Positions 37,952 to 45,680 of a DNA stretch of 64,000 nucleotides are shown here, in pieces; position 1 is the first letter of the stretch; every line of letters begins with the position of its first letter. Location: positions 6,647,001 through 6,711,000 of the forward strand of contig NZ_CP030850.1 of the NCBI RefSeq assembly GCF_003325355.1, written 5' to 3'. Made by a program: the position numbers and the translations under genes. The notes beneath the pieces were generated by a model that did not search any database, was not told where the DNA came from, and was given only the letters and a program-made list of their open reading frames with translations. The DNA comes from Runella rosea (GTDB taxonomy: Bacteria; Bacteroidota; Bacteroidia; Cytophagales; Spirosomataceae).

Positions 37952-39058
37952 TTAGGGTTTACTATTAAAAATTTCAGCTAATTTTTTGTCCAAATTTTCT
38001 CCCCGTATATTTTTCGCAAGGATTTTACCATCAGGCCCAATCAGGAAGTTTTGAGGAACAACCTGAATGGCATATTGCTTTACTATATCGGCATTCCATT
38101 GTTTCAACTCCGAAACATGAGTCCAGTCAAGGTGGTCTTTGTGGATGGCTTTTAGCCAAGCTTCTTTCCCGTTAGGTCTATCTAATGAAACACCTAAAAC
38201 CGTAAAATTTTTGTCTTTGTATTGATGAAAGTTCTTGACAATATTCGGATTTTCGGCCCGGCAGGGTCCACACCAACTCGCCCAAAAATCGACCAATACG
38301 TATTTTCCACGAAAGCTGCTCAAGGACACGGCTTTCCCGGAAGTATCCGGTTGGGTAAAATCAGGAGCCAATGAACCCACCGATGTGGCTTGAATAAGAG
38401 CCAGTTTTTTTGCGTACGCTTTGCCCAGTTTACTGTTTTTAATGGCCTCGGCCAGTGAGCTGAACATCGGTTCCAATTCAGAAAAATCGGGAGCATTCCA
38501 ATCTGTATATTGATCTAAAACATATAGACTCAGCATAGATGTTAAATTCTCTCGAATAAACTGTGCTTTAATTTTTTCCTGCTTATTATAAACGACATCT
38601 TGCTGCTTCTCGAAAGCCTCATTAAACCCTTTCACCTTTTTCTGTTCGGGTGTAGCTGCCTGATATTCCTTTTCTAACAGAGCCAATTGGTCGACTGTCG
38701 GTTTAAGCATCATTTTAAGCTTCTGATTGTCGATGTTCATGGGTGAGACCACCACCGCATTTTCAATAGAGTCCGGACTCGTTACAGAAATAGTGCCCGG
38801 TTCTAAATAGAAACGGATAGATTTTTTACCGTCAGACAGCCATGCATAATATGGTTGATCGATGGTTCCTGTCACAATAAATTTCCCATTCCGGACGTCG
38901 GCAGAATCTGTATATCCTTTGTTTCCAATTCCATAAATTACATAAGCTTTGTCTGTAGGGTTAATTCTCCCTAATTTTCCTTCTACTTTATATACGCTGC
39001 TCTGGGCCCCAAGGAATGTTGGAATCAGGAGAATGGGAATTAGTAAAAAAGGCTTCAT
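37952..39058 (-). CDS. TlpA-like periplasmic thiol-disulfide oxidoreductase with DUF4369 domain
   Basis: 368 residues. Signal peptide (FLLIPILLIPTFLGAQ), DUF4369 domain (~20-110; YKVEGKLGRINPTDKAYVIY), helical middle, and a C-terminal thioredoxin fold (~228-368) with YVLVDFWASWCGPCRAENPN (Cys263-Cys266) and the cis-Pro loop IQVVPQNFLIGPDG. These proteins reduce or shuffle disulfides in the periplasm. Here, within a cluster for six-cysteine peptides, it may correct disulfides of the peptide or protect the producer; in other Bacteroidota they are general. Same strand as the transporter but separated by a 343-bp gap. Confidence 0.92.
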   Translation of the reverse strand: MKPFLLIPILLIPTFLGAQSSVYKVEGKLGRINPTDKAYVIYGIGNKGYTDSADVRNGKFIVTGTIDQPYYAWLSDGKKSIRFYLEPGTISVTSPDSIENAVVVSPMNIDNQKLKMMLKPTVDQLALLEKEYQAATPEQKKVKGFNEAFEKQQDVVYNKQEKIKAQFIRENLTSMLSLYVLDQYTDWNAPDFSELEPMFSSLAEAIKNSKLGKAYAKKLALIQATSVGSLAPDFTQPDTSGKAVSLSSFRGKYVLVDFWASWCGPCRAENPNIVKNFHQYKDKNFTVLGVSLDRPNGKEAWLKAIHKDHLDWTHVSELKQWNADIVKQYAIQVVPQNFLIGPDGKILAKNIRGENLDKKLAEIFNSKP

Positions 39059-39147
39059 CTGTGTTAGATTTATTGGTTAGAATACAAACAAATTAAGGAA
39101 AGGACACTATAATGAAATTGTAAGTTTTATAGGACAATACTAATAAA

Positions 39148-39355
39148 AACGCGAACTTTTCAATATAAATACTTGATAACGGACCTCTACGAGGCAAATT
39201 ATGGATAGTGAGATGGTCATTTTTTTTAGTAGGTATGCCGTAGATATACCGACTAAAAGCTGTTTGTGTACCTACGGCACACCAAACCACTGAATATACC
39301 TTCTTAACAACCGATAATGATTGCCTAATAGCACATTTCTTGAAAAGTTTACGTT
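39148..39355. mobile_element. MITE-like insertion splitting an intergenic hairpin
   Basis: Terminal inverted repeats AACGCGAACTTTTCAA (39148-39163) and TTGAAAAGTTTACGTT (39340-39355) match at 14 of 16 positions. The flanking sequences (ataggacaatactaa on the left, taacaaaaagtcagtattg on the right) are contiguous in the paralogous hairpin at 39623-39659, so ~210 bp have been inserted there, possibly with a TAA duplication. An internal hairpin, gtatgccgtag/ctacggcacac, is also present. No coding sequence. Explains most of the gene-free stretch 39059-39390. Confidence 0.55.
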
Positions 39356-39390
39356 AACAAAAAGTCAGTATTGGCCTATTTGTAGTTTAT

Positions 39391-39564
39391 TTAACCACAT
39401 GTTCCCAAAACTCTTGGGTCACTTGAACTACATTTACAACCACCTGTGCAATCACTATTTGCCAAACATGGCCCTATAATACAGCCTTAATATCCGCCCT
39501 TTACACTTTTCATTTGATTTCGCGACAATACATTGCCTGAAAAATGCATTAGTAATTTTTTCAT
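39391..39564 (-). pseudogene. Nonsense-mutated GG-leader peptide precursor (paralog of 39674-39862)
   Basis: Starts with the leader MKKLLMHFSGNVLSRNQMKS then VKGG, one Tyr, and an in-frame TAA at 39487-39489. The same frame continues to a second stop at 39391 and encodes a six-cysteine core with spacing C-x4-C-x5-C-x3-C-x-C-x10-C ending in TCG, clearly homologous to the intact neighbour (C-x4-C-x6-C-x3-C-x2-C-x10-C, ending TCS). The frame is preserved past the stop, so inactivation is probably recent. The translated product would be the leader plus one residue. Confidence 0.85.
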
Positions 39565-39575
39565 TGTATTTGGAT

Positions 39576-39592
39576 GTGCAGAAACGCTGCAC
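39576..39592 (-). promoter_or_regulatory. Stem-loop in front of the pseudo-precursor
   Basis: gtgcag/ctgcac stem with aaacg loop (plus-strand view), 11 nt before the ATG. Counterpart of the hairpin at 39873-39889, with two compensated base-pair changes. Confidence 0.6.
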
Positions 39593-39622
39593 CGTTGAGA
39601 AAAAGATAGAAATGAAAGTTGT

Positions 39623-39659
39623 ATAGGACAATACTAACAAAAAGTCAGTATTGTCCTAT
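39623..39659. terminator. Intergenic hairpin after precursor A
   Basis: 13-bp perfect stem, ataggacaatact / agtattgtcctat, 11-nt loop, 14 bp beyond the stop of the 39674 gene. No strong U-tract, so terminator or processing signal. The same hairpin, disrupted by the MITE-like insert, follows the pseudo-precursor (39131-39143 and 39368-39380). Confidence 0.55.
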
Positions 39660-39673
39660 TGTAGTTTATTTAA

Positions 39674-39862
39674 CTACGAACATGTTCCATAGGTCTTATT
39701 GTCATCTGTACTACATTTGGTACAACCGGCTGCGCAGTCACTTTTTCTTCCAATACATGCCCCTGCAGGACAACCAGCACCATAGTCATCTCCTCCTCTA
39801 ACATTTTTCATCTGGCTTTTCGACAGAATATTGTCGGATAGTCTAATCAATAAATTTTTCAT
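39674..39862 (-). CDS. Double-glycine-leader, six-cysteine secreted peptide precursor A
   Basis: 62 residues. Leader MKNLLIRLSDNILSKSQMKN followed by VRGG, matching the Bacteroidota GG-leader consensus (LS...QMK.V.GG); cleavage after Gly-Gly gives a 38-residue core beginning DDYGAGCPAG. Six cysteines in the core (C-x4-C-x6-C-x3-C-x2-C-x10-C) could make three disulfides. The core is hydrophilic with several Lys/Arg/Asp and many Gly/Ala, unlike pore-forming class IIa bacteriocins. Candidate substrate of the nearby C39 exporter, the VKOR fusion and perhaps the glycosyltransferase (Ser and Thr are available in CSTDDNKTYGTCS). A conserved stem-loop precedes the ATG. Whether it is an antimicrobial or a signal is unknown. 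Confidence 0.85.
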   Translation of the reverse strand: MKNLLIRLSDNILSKSQMKNVRGGDDYGAGCPAGACIGRKSDCAAGCTKCSTDDNKTYGTCS

Positions 39863-39872
39863 TTTTTTGAAT

Positions 39873-39889
39873 GTACGGAAACGCCGTAC
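39873..39889 (-). promoter_or_regulatory. Conserved 5' stem-loop before precursor A
   Basis: gtacgg-aaacg-ccgtac dyad ending 10 nt before the ATG. A TAACTTTA element (-7-like) lies immediately upstream on the minus strand, so the hairpin would be at the very 5' end of the mRNA. Two base pairs differ from the copy at 39576-39592, and both remain paired. Confidence 0.6.
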
Positions 39890-39918
39890 CGTTTTTAAAG
39901 TTAGAAAATCTATTTAGT

Positions 39919-41229
39919 TCACTTTGCAAAGTCAGTTAGAGAAATTTCACTTGGTTTTCTCCAAGTGGTATGAGAGGGTACTGTTGTGGTACAACAAAGC
40001 TGCTCTACTTTGTTTTTTAGAGCCTTTTTGGGTTCATTCAATAGATCACCTATAAGCCCCATGCCATGAAACTGAACACGAGCCGCATTACCAAAATGGT
40101 CTGCCTTGTGGCTTAAAGGGCATAGTAGCATAGGTACGCCTGCTTGTATACATTCACAGATACTGTTTAGACCACCGTGGCTCACCATCAAATCACAATG
40201 CGGCAATAGGTCTAACTGTGGCACATTTTCTAAACAGAAAACATTGCTGATACTCATATTTTTGATAAAGTTTGTGGATACAATCAAGCGTATATTGGGC
40301 ATGTCTTGTATCACAGCTATCAGTTTATCCAATGCCTGTAAACCCCTTTCGTTATTATTCAAACCAGTAGTTCCAAAATTGGCATAAACTATCTTAATAG
40401 CTGGGTTTTGAAGTTTCAATAGGCGTAATTGAGCCATCAGTTGGCAGTACTCTTCACTCAAAAGATGGCTTTCGTTTCGCTCAAAAGGGATAGCCTCGTA
40501 ATACTCTCCTGCTTTGGGCTTTTTCCACGGATATTCCAATGCGCTGGGATAGGTAATGAGTTTGGGTAGGGCTTTCACGGCAGGATAAAAACAGTGGTTA
40601 TCATCAAACCAATCCGAATATTTTTGTCCTGTTTTTTGGGCTAACCTTTCTAACAACCAATGGTCGTCTTTTCCTAAAAAAGCTATTTTTTCGAGCCATT
40701 GTTTCCACTTTCTTTTCAAGAAATGTACCTGCCATCCTACCCAAGCACAAACAATAGCCCATCCATTACGGCTGGCAAGCCAGCCTTCCGTTAAGGGTGG
40801 AATACCTATCTCCGGATAAGAAGAAAGCTTTGTATTGAGTATTATTTTAGTGCATTGAGTTTGCCATAAATAGAGCGCGTAATGCCCTAAGTGGCTATCT
40901 ATCAGTAGTATTTCAGGTTTCAGTTCGTCGGCTAATACTTGTATTTCTTTTACTTCTTCCCAAAAAGTTCGGTATCGTTGTATGGTAAAAGGCTTGTTTA
41001 GCAAAGTCTGTATCAACAAGGCAATCAATGACCTAAAAGACAAGTGTTTATAAGAACTGGCATAACGCAAAGGCTTAAATACAAATCCCTCGCGCTCAAT
41101 TAGCGTTTGGTGAGAACTGAGACCCGTAAATACCACCTCATACCCTTGCGCTTTTAGTTGACGCGCTTTGCCAAAGCCCACAAAATAGTGGCTCGGATAG
41201 GGCAATAGGATAAAAAGGGCAGTTTTCAT
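39919..41229 (-). CDS. GT1/UGT-type (MGT-like) glycosyltransferase
   Basis: About 436 residues, GT-B fold. N-terminal MKTALFILLPYPSHYFVGFG with the usual HxxP-type loop; C-terminal donor-binding motif DLMVSHGGLNSICECIQAGV then PMLLCPLSHKADHFGNAARV, diagnostic for UDP-sugar GT1/MGT enzymes. It starts 2 bp after the stop of the VKOR-thioredoxin gene, so the two are one transcript, and it reads toward precursor A. In this setting it may glycosylate the peptide (making a glycocin-like product) or a lipid/immunity factor, but known glycocin transferases are GT2, so this is a guess. The upstream ATG at 41253 would add eight residues and overlap the previous gene. Confidence 0.88.
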   Translation of the reverse strand: MKTALFILLPYPSHYFVGFGKARQLKAQGYEVVFTGLSSHQTLIEREGFVFKPLRYASSYKHLSFRSLIALLIQTLLNKPFTIQRYRTFWEEVKEIQVLADELKPEILLIDSHLGHYALYLWQTQCTKIILNTKLSSYPEIGIPPLTEGWLASRNGWAIVCAWVGWQVHFLKRKWKQWLEKIAFLGKDDHWLLERLAQKTGQKYSDWFDDNHCFYPAVKALPKLITYPSALEYPWKKPKAGEYYEAIPFERNESHLLSEEYCQLMAQLRLLKLQNPAIKIVYANFGTTGLNNNERGLQALDKLIAVIQDMPNIRLIVSTNFIKNMSISNVFCLENVPQLDLLPHCDLMVSHGGLNSICECIQAGVPMLLCPLSHKADHFGNAARVQFHGMGLIGDLLNEPKKALKNKVEQLCCTTTVPSHTTWRKPSEISLTDFAK

Positions 41230-41231
41230 GG

Positions 41232-42866
41232 CTAGGCTATTTTTTGCTCCCAATGGGTAAGCATATTCGCACTTTGTACCAATCCAAAGACTTGCGGTAC
41301 TTCATATCCATCCACAAAAAACGTAGGTGTAGCTTGTATATCAGCTTTTTGGGTCCATGCGCAGTGAGCGGCTATTACGTTTTCGGGTATGTTGCTTGTA
41401 TCAGCAGGATAAGCCTTAGCCCAGGTATCATAGTCTTTTTTTGCTTGAGCATACCAAGCGGCAATCCCGTCCTCTAACTTTTCGTGAGTAGATCCTAATG
41501 CCATCATGTGTTTGGCTACTTTTGTCTTTCTGCCATCGGAGTCATGGCATACAGTAAAAACTATCTGCGCTTTTACTTGGGGGTTTTCGGCCAATACCTC
41601 TTCCAATTGTAGATGTGCATTGGCGCACGGCCCACAGTAGGGATTGGTCACCATCGTAATGGTATGCTCCGCAGCGGGGTTTCCTAAAATAATCGGCTGT
41701 AAATCGGCCGGTACGGGCGGCATTTGTTTTTGTTTTGCTAAAAGGGCGTTGAAAATAGCCGGATTGTTCTTAAACCGCCGCAATTCACCCCGCCAACGCT
41801 CCGCTTCCTGCGATTTTTGAAGCAGGGGTTTGATGATCAGCCATAGGAGGATGGGGAGTGCAAACGCAACAGCCAAGCCCCCTATTCCTGCGAGGGTCCG
41901 ACCCCAAAGGGGGAACATATTTATTTCCCCTTTGAGAGTTAAGAGGCTACTTAGATACTCTACCCAAATCACCACCTGCACCGCTACACACAGGGGGCAC
42001 CACTGCTTAGCTACGCGCCACTGATACCAGATAGACCAGAAAGTATAAGGCAAAGCCAACATTGAAAGAATGACGAGGATATTGAACCCCTCTCCATTTG
42101 GAGAGGGATTTAGGGTGAGGCTTATCCACCCACCCATAAAGTAAAAGAATCCGACTTCGCTCCAGCCCAGCCAAGGTGTGATTTTGGCGGCGGGAGAGGT
42201 GAGGATGTGGTTGCAGTCGGTGTGGTTGTTGAGGTGGCAAAGGGAGTCGGTAAAATCATTGGGTTTGCCATACTGCACCGAAAGCAGCAAGGCCGTGAGT
42301 AGTACCCCTATGGCTTTGAGTCCTAACAATGCTCCTGTGGATAGATTGGGGCTTTGGAATATGCCCGCAATGGTCAGCAGCACAAAACCCGCAATAATCA
42401 GCGGCCAACGGAGGCTTTCAAGTTGTTCTTGACGGTGTTTGGCGGCGTAGTCTTTCTCACCCGAGGCTTCGGTGGGTTCGGCAATGAATACTACCCCCGA
42501 CCATCTTTTGAGAAAGTCTTCACGGGCTTCGGTGATGCGTTTTCCTTTTTCGTTACGGTAGATGAAAGTTTCGTCGGTAGCCCTTTCTACAAGGACAAAT
42601 GTGCCCCCGTGGGTATGCAGGTGCGCTATGTAAGGCACTTGCAACAACGCCAACTGCTCGGCGTCAATGCGGAGGGCGGCGTTTTCGATATGGTAACGGT
42701 CGAGGGTATCGCCCAAACTCAACAGGCTAGGGTAATCGGGGTGCTGTTCGAGGGTGTTGCGCAGGGTGGTCAATGTAACGGATGGCTGTAGGCTGCGTAG
42801 GTATGTCCAGGCTACGCCCAATAGGTTTTCGCGCTCGGTAAAGGAATGGCTAGTTAAGTTAATCAT
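41232..42866 (-). CDS. C39-like / VKOR / thioredoxin fusion, disulfide-forming membrane protein
   Basis: About 544 residues. Residues ~1-130: degenerate C39-like domain (TLRNTLEQHPDYPSLLSLGD, HTHGGTFVLVERATDETFIY) lacking the catalytic Cys. Residues ~150-345: VKOR four-helix domain with the loop pair Cys210/Cys218 (SLCHLNNHTDCNHIL) and active-site WCPLC (Cys290/Cys293). Residues ~390-540: DsbA-like thioredoxin with NPYCGPCANAHLQLEE (Cys411/Cys414) and cis-Pro ATPTFFVDG. It would oxidise cysteines on the periplasmic side, passing electrons to quinone, a natural partner for six-Cys peptides. The ATG at 42866 is chosen because an upstream start at 42911 adds 15 unlikely residues and lies over the putative -7 region. 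First gene of the operon with the glycosyltransferase. Confidence 0.92.
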   Translation of the reverse strand: MINLTSHSFTERENLLGVAWTYLRSLQPSVTLTTLRNTLEQHPDYPSLLSLGDTLDRYHIENAALRIDAEQLALLQVPYIAHLHTHGGTFVLVERATDETFIYRNEKGKRITEAREDFLKRWSGVVFIAEPTEASGEKDYAAKHRQEQLESLRWPLIIAGFVLLTIAGIFQSPNLSTGALLGLKAIGVLLTALLLSVQYGKPNDFTDSLCHLNNHTDCNHILTSPAAKITPWLGWSEVGFFYFMGGWISLTLNPSPNGEGFNILVILSMLALPYTFWSIWYQWRVAKQWCPLCVAVQVVIWVEYLSSLLTLKGEINMFPLWGRTLAGIGGLAVAFALPILLWLIIKPLLQKSQEAERWRGELRRFKNNPAIFNALLAKQKQMPPVPADLQPIILGNPAAEHTITMVTNPYCGPCANAHLQLEEVLAENPQVKAQIVFTVCHDSDGRKTKVAKHMMALGSTHEKLEDGIAAWYAQAKKDYDTWAKAYPADTSNIPENVIAAHCAWTQKADIQATPTFFVDGYEVPQVFGLVQSANMLTHWEQKIA

Positions 42867-42913
42867 ACAAACAGTAAAATAGCTTTGTCTATGTGTATGC
42901 TGTTTAGGCACTA

Positions 42914-42959
42914 CAAACCTAATCGAACTTTGTTCACCATCTTATCAGAATTTTTTATA
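42914..42959 (-). promoter_or_regulatory. Promoter and dyad of the VKOR-glycosyltransferase operon
   Basis: On the minus strand TAGGTTTG (-7, 42914-42921) lies 21 nt downstream of a dyad written on the plus strand as TATCAG-N5-TTTATA (42943-42959). The same spacing and a closely similar dyad occur before precursor B. The rest of the 330-bp divergent gap (42867-43196) is AT-rich with no gene. Confidence 0.5.
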
Positions 42960-43196
42960 AAAATAATCTAAATCTTACTTGTAATAATACTGCTTTGACC
43001 GCTTGATAAGTTTTTGAAAAATAATAAATAGGTTTTAAGATTATTTACGTTACTTGAGATTGAATACGTGATACAGCACAATTTGTATTCATACGTAGTG
43101 GAAAACTCTTTGATTTTGGCGAAACCTTTTTTCTAAAGACAATAGAAATATAGGAACAACTGTAATATCAATTGACAAATCCACAAACTGAAAAGT

Positions 43197-43562
43197 ATGA
43201 ATATTGGAGACAAACTACGTAAACGTCGTAATGAATTGGGATTGACGCAGGAATGGGTGGCTATGGAGTTGAGCAGCCAAGGAAAAAAAAACATCAGTCA
43301 ACCCACCTACAATAATTGGGAAAATGGCAAATCCTTTCCTTCTATTGAGCAGGTACAGGCACTGACCAAAATCTTTCGTATCAAACTTTCCTATTTGGTG
43401 TCAGATACAGATACAGATACAGATACAGATACAGATACAGATACAGATACAGATACAGAAAAGTGGCGGGCTATGGCGGAAGAATACGCCGAAAAATGCC
43501 GAATGTTGGAAAAAATGAACGTTATGCTGTTGAAGGAGAACGAAAAGCTGCGTGATGCGTAG
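43197..43562 (+). CDS. XRE-family HTH regulator with Asp-Thr repeat linker
   Basis: 121 residues. Residues 1-~65 are a Cro/CI-type HTH (IGDKLRKRRNELGLTQEWVA, then ISQPTYNNWENGKSFPSIEQ). Next, nine Asp-Thr dipeptides encoded by nine AGATAC hexamers form an acidic linker, followed by a C-terminal helix (EKWRAMAEEYAEKCRMLEKM... to KLRDA) likely to be a coiled coil for dimerisation. Hexamer changes lengthen or shorten the linker without frameshift. Divergent from the VKOR operon and beside the dyads described for the two cluster promoters, so it is the candidate regulator of the peptide system. Its 3' half is duplicated at 46079. Confidence 0.88.
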   Translation: MNIGDKLRKRRNELGLTQEWVAMELSSQGKKNISQPTYNNWENGKSFPSIEQVQALTKIFRIKLSYLVSDTDTDTDTDTDTDTDTDTEKWRAMAEEYAEKCRMLEKMNVMLLKENEKLRDA

Positions 43563-43611
43563 AAAAGGCTCAGGGCAAAAAAACAGCAAGCCCATTCCGT
43601 TGAAAGTCAAA
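43332..43611 (+). repeat. Segmental repeat, copy A (3' half of the HTH gene and flank)
   Basis: Homologous to 46079-46318. The two copies differ by scattered substitutions and by hexamer number (nine here, about three there). Homology stops at ccgttgaaag, inside what is a complete cagcaagc/gcttgctg terminator hairpin in copy B; here the right arm is missing. Confidence 0.85.
43403..43456 (+). repeat. Hexanucleotide microsatellite (AGATAC)9
   Basis: Nine perfect tandem copies, coding for (Asp-Thr)9 inside the HTH regulator. Confidence 0.97.
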
Positions 43612-43629
43612 AGTAAATGGGTACCTCAC

Positions 43630-43669
43630 TTAAAATCTGTTTATATCATGCCGAATAAGCAGATTTTAA
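43630..43669. terminator. Bidirectional terminator
   Basis: 10-bp stem ttaaaatctg/cagattttaa extended inside by tttat/ataag, between the convergent HTH and plug-domain genes. Confidence 0.7.
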
Positions 43670-43673
43670 AATT

Positions 43674-45680
43674 TCAGTAGACCCAAATTTCCTTAGTGAA
43701 AGGCTGATTTTCAGAAGTAATTCCATTCACTGTGATATAGTATTTTATTCCTTTTGGCAAAGCAAATCGTACAACGGCCTCGCCCTGCGTTGATAAATCA
43801 GTGGAGGGTTGCCAAAAAAATAATTTGCCTTCATTGATGGATGCCGTGGGGGATGTACTGTTGGCAGCGGCTCGTTTAGTTACTACGTTTATTGCTCCAT
43901 TTTTCCCCCTGGAACCTAAAAAAGAATTGGCACTTTTTATCACTTCAATTTGTAATACATCGCTGATTGGGATGGCATTCAAACTTTGTAATGTTCCCAA
44001 AGGAATTCCATCTAATAAGAAAAGTGGCTCATCTTCTACTGAACTACTTCTTTGTAAACTATTTCCTCCCCCTCGAATTCGGATTCCTTTACGGCTAAAT
44101 CCAGCATTATCCGTCGTTTCAAAAATTTCTATTCCTGGTACTTTACTTTGGAGTGCCGTAATTACGTTTCCAGAGATGATATCTTTTAAATTTTCACTAT
44201 CTATCACATAATCCACTTTTCCTAATAAAGTATGAGAGGCTTTTTTATTTCGTTTTACCTTGATTTTTACTTCCTCTAAGGTAACGGCATTTTTCTCCCG
44301 TTTTATTTGTAATGTATCGGTAGATAAGTCAAATGTGTCCAAACGATTTAGTTCATGTTGTATATCTTCTATCACTGCCACTGACAGTCGCCCGCGTAAC
44401 GGTTCTCCATCAGGCCTTTTTACTTGAATACGAAACACCACAGTATCTTCTTCAAAAGTGTGTTTGATTGAAACCAAAGGGGCTGGCTCGGGTTCTAAGG
44501 CACTCTTACTTTGGGTTTCGGGGGTATTTTTGGGTAAAAACAACTTCCAATGATTATTTTCCATTAGGGGTTCGGGTTCATAATCCAACGGCAGCATATT
44601 CGCTATTCTCCGCTCTGCAATATCCCCGGCCCATTCGGAACTATTGGTATCAAACAATAATCCTGTGGTGGTCACTTCGGCTTTGCCTCCTTTGATTCGC
44701 AGCCATGACACCGGGAAAGGAGCATCTTGATAAGTGCCTATCCGATTGATGCTGTTTGTGTTTAGGATTTCGAGTTCATTGGGTGCCATAATTTCTTTAG
44801 AAGATGGGAAACGTCCCATTTTTATAGCAGAAGTGTCGTTAAATGGAAATAATCTTTTTCCTAACTGTGGACTTAGGTGCGAGAAGCTCGTTTTTTCGTT
44901 GTAATTAGGGTTTACTTCATACACCACAAATCCTTCCTGCTTTAAGCGCTGTTGCGCTAACGCTTTAAAAAAATGCCGTTCTGAGCCTTCGTAGGCTTTT
45001 TGCCGGTTCTCTTCCAGTTTCTTTTTTTGTTCTTCGTCCGTTATTTTGAATTTTTCAAATCGTGCCAATCCGGAAAAACTGCTCTGTGTCGGAGAAAATG
45101 AGAATCGTTGGAGTTCAAAAAAGATTTTATAACCCAAGGGTTTGTTTTCGATCTCAATTATTGTTTGCGCTGAAGCCGAAAACGCTGATATATCTCCCTC
45201 AAAATCAATGACCCAAGGATTGAGAATTTTAGTAGCTCGTGCGTTTTGATTTACTCCTACAAAAGCACTTTCAAATTTTTTGTACTGCCTGAGCCATTTT
45301 TGGTCACGTTTCCCTTTCACAGATACCTCCGAAATGGTTTGTGGAGAAGCAAATAGCGCGATGTTGAGCATTATCGTATCTTGGAGTTTATCCAGTATTT
45401 TTTGCCGAAAAGTTGTATAACCCAACGAAGATACTACGATTTCTACACTGCCTCCCCGCTGATGATTGAAGACATTTCTGAGTTGATATTTGCCCGTCGA
45501 GTCCGTCTCGGTCGAATTTGAGGTGTTATTTATATAAACAGATGCAAATTGAATGGACTCATTTGTTTTGGAATCGGTCACATTACCCACGAGGACTCGT
45601 TGTTGCCCAATAACTTTGAAAGCAACAACGAGTATACAAGTGATTAATAAGCTAAATTTTTGCACCTTAATTTTATTCAT
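43674..45680 (-). CDS. Surface protein with carboxypeptidase-like, MG2-like and TonB-plug domains, no barrel
   Basis: About 668 residues. Signal peptide (FSLLITCILVVAFKVIGQ), CarboxypepD-regulatory-like domain (VLVGNVTDSKTNESIQFASV), a long middle region, an MG2/alpha-2-macroglobulin-like strand set (VVFRIQVKRPDGEPLRGRLS), then a TonB-receptor plug-like domain (SKVPGIEIFETTDNAGFSRK, GIRIRGGGNS, EVIKSANSFLGSRGKNGAIN). No 22-stranded barrel follows; the protein ends about 70 residues later. I place the start at 45680 (MNKIKVQKF): this ATG lies inside the last codons of precursor B (ATGAATAA overlap), which gives translational coupling. Candidate partner, receptor or immunity protein for the peptide. 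Confidence 0.82.
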   Translation of the reverse strand: MNKIKVQKFSLLITCILVVAFKVIGQQRVLVGNVTDSKTNESIQFASVYINNTSNSTETDSTGKYQLRNVFNHQRGGSVEIVVSSLGYTTFRQKILDKLQDTIMLNIALFASPQTISEVSVKGKRDQKWLRQYKKFESAFVGVNQNARATKILNPWVIDFEGDISAFSASAQTIIEIENKPLGYKIFFELQRFSFSPTQSSFSGLARFEKFKITDEEQKKKLEENRQKAYEGSERHFFKALAQQRLKQEGFVVYEVNPNYNEKTSFSHLSPQLGKRLFPFNDTSAIKMGRFPSSKEIMAPNELEILNTNSINRIGTYQDAPFPVSWLRIKGGKAEVTTTGLLFDTNSSEWAGDIAERRIANMLPLDYEPEPLMENNHWKLFLPKNTPETQSKSALEPEPAPLVSIKHTFEEDTVVFRIQVKRPDGEPLRGRLSVAVIEDIQHELNRLDTFDLSTDTLQIKREKNAVTLEEVKIKVKRNKKASHTLLGKVDYVIDSENLKDIISGNVITALQSKVPGIEIFETTDNAGFSRKGIRIRGGGNSLQRSSSVEDEPLFLLDGIPLGTLQSLNAIPISDVLQIEVIKSANSFLGSRGKNGAINVVTKRAAANSTSPTASINEGKLFFWQPSTDLSTQGEAVVRFALPKGIKYYITVNGITSENQPFTKEIWVY

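Noticed and set aside
39455-39640. 61-codon minus-strand frame over the pseudo-precursor
   Set aside because: It is the wrong frame of the nonsense-mutated precursor; leader and six-Cys pattern exist only in the other frame.
43403-43456. Short tandem repeat considered as a CRISPR
   Set aside because: Six-base units without spacers, in frame within a regulator gene.
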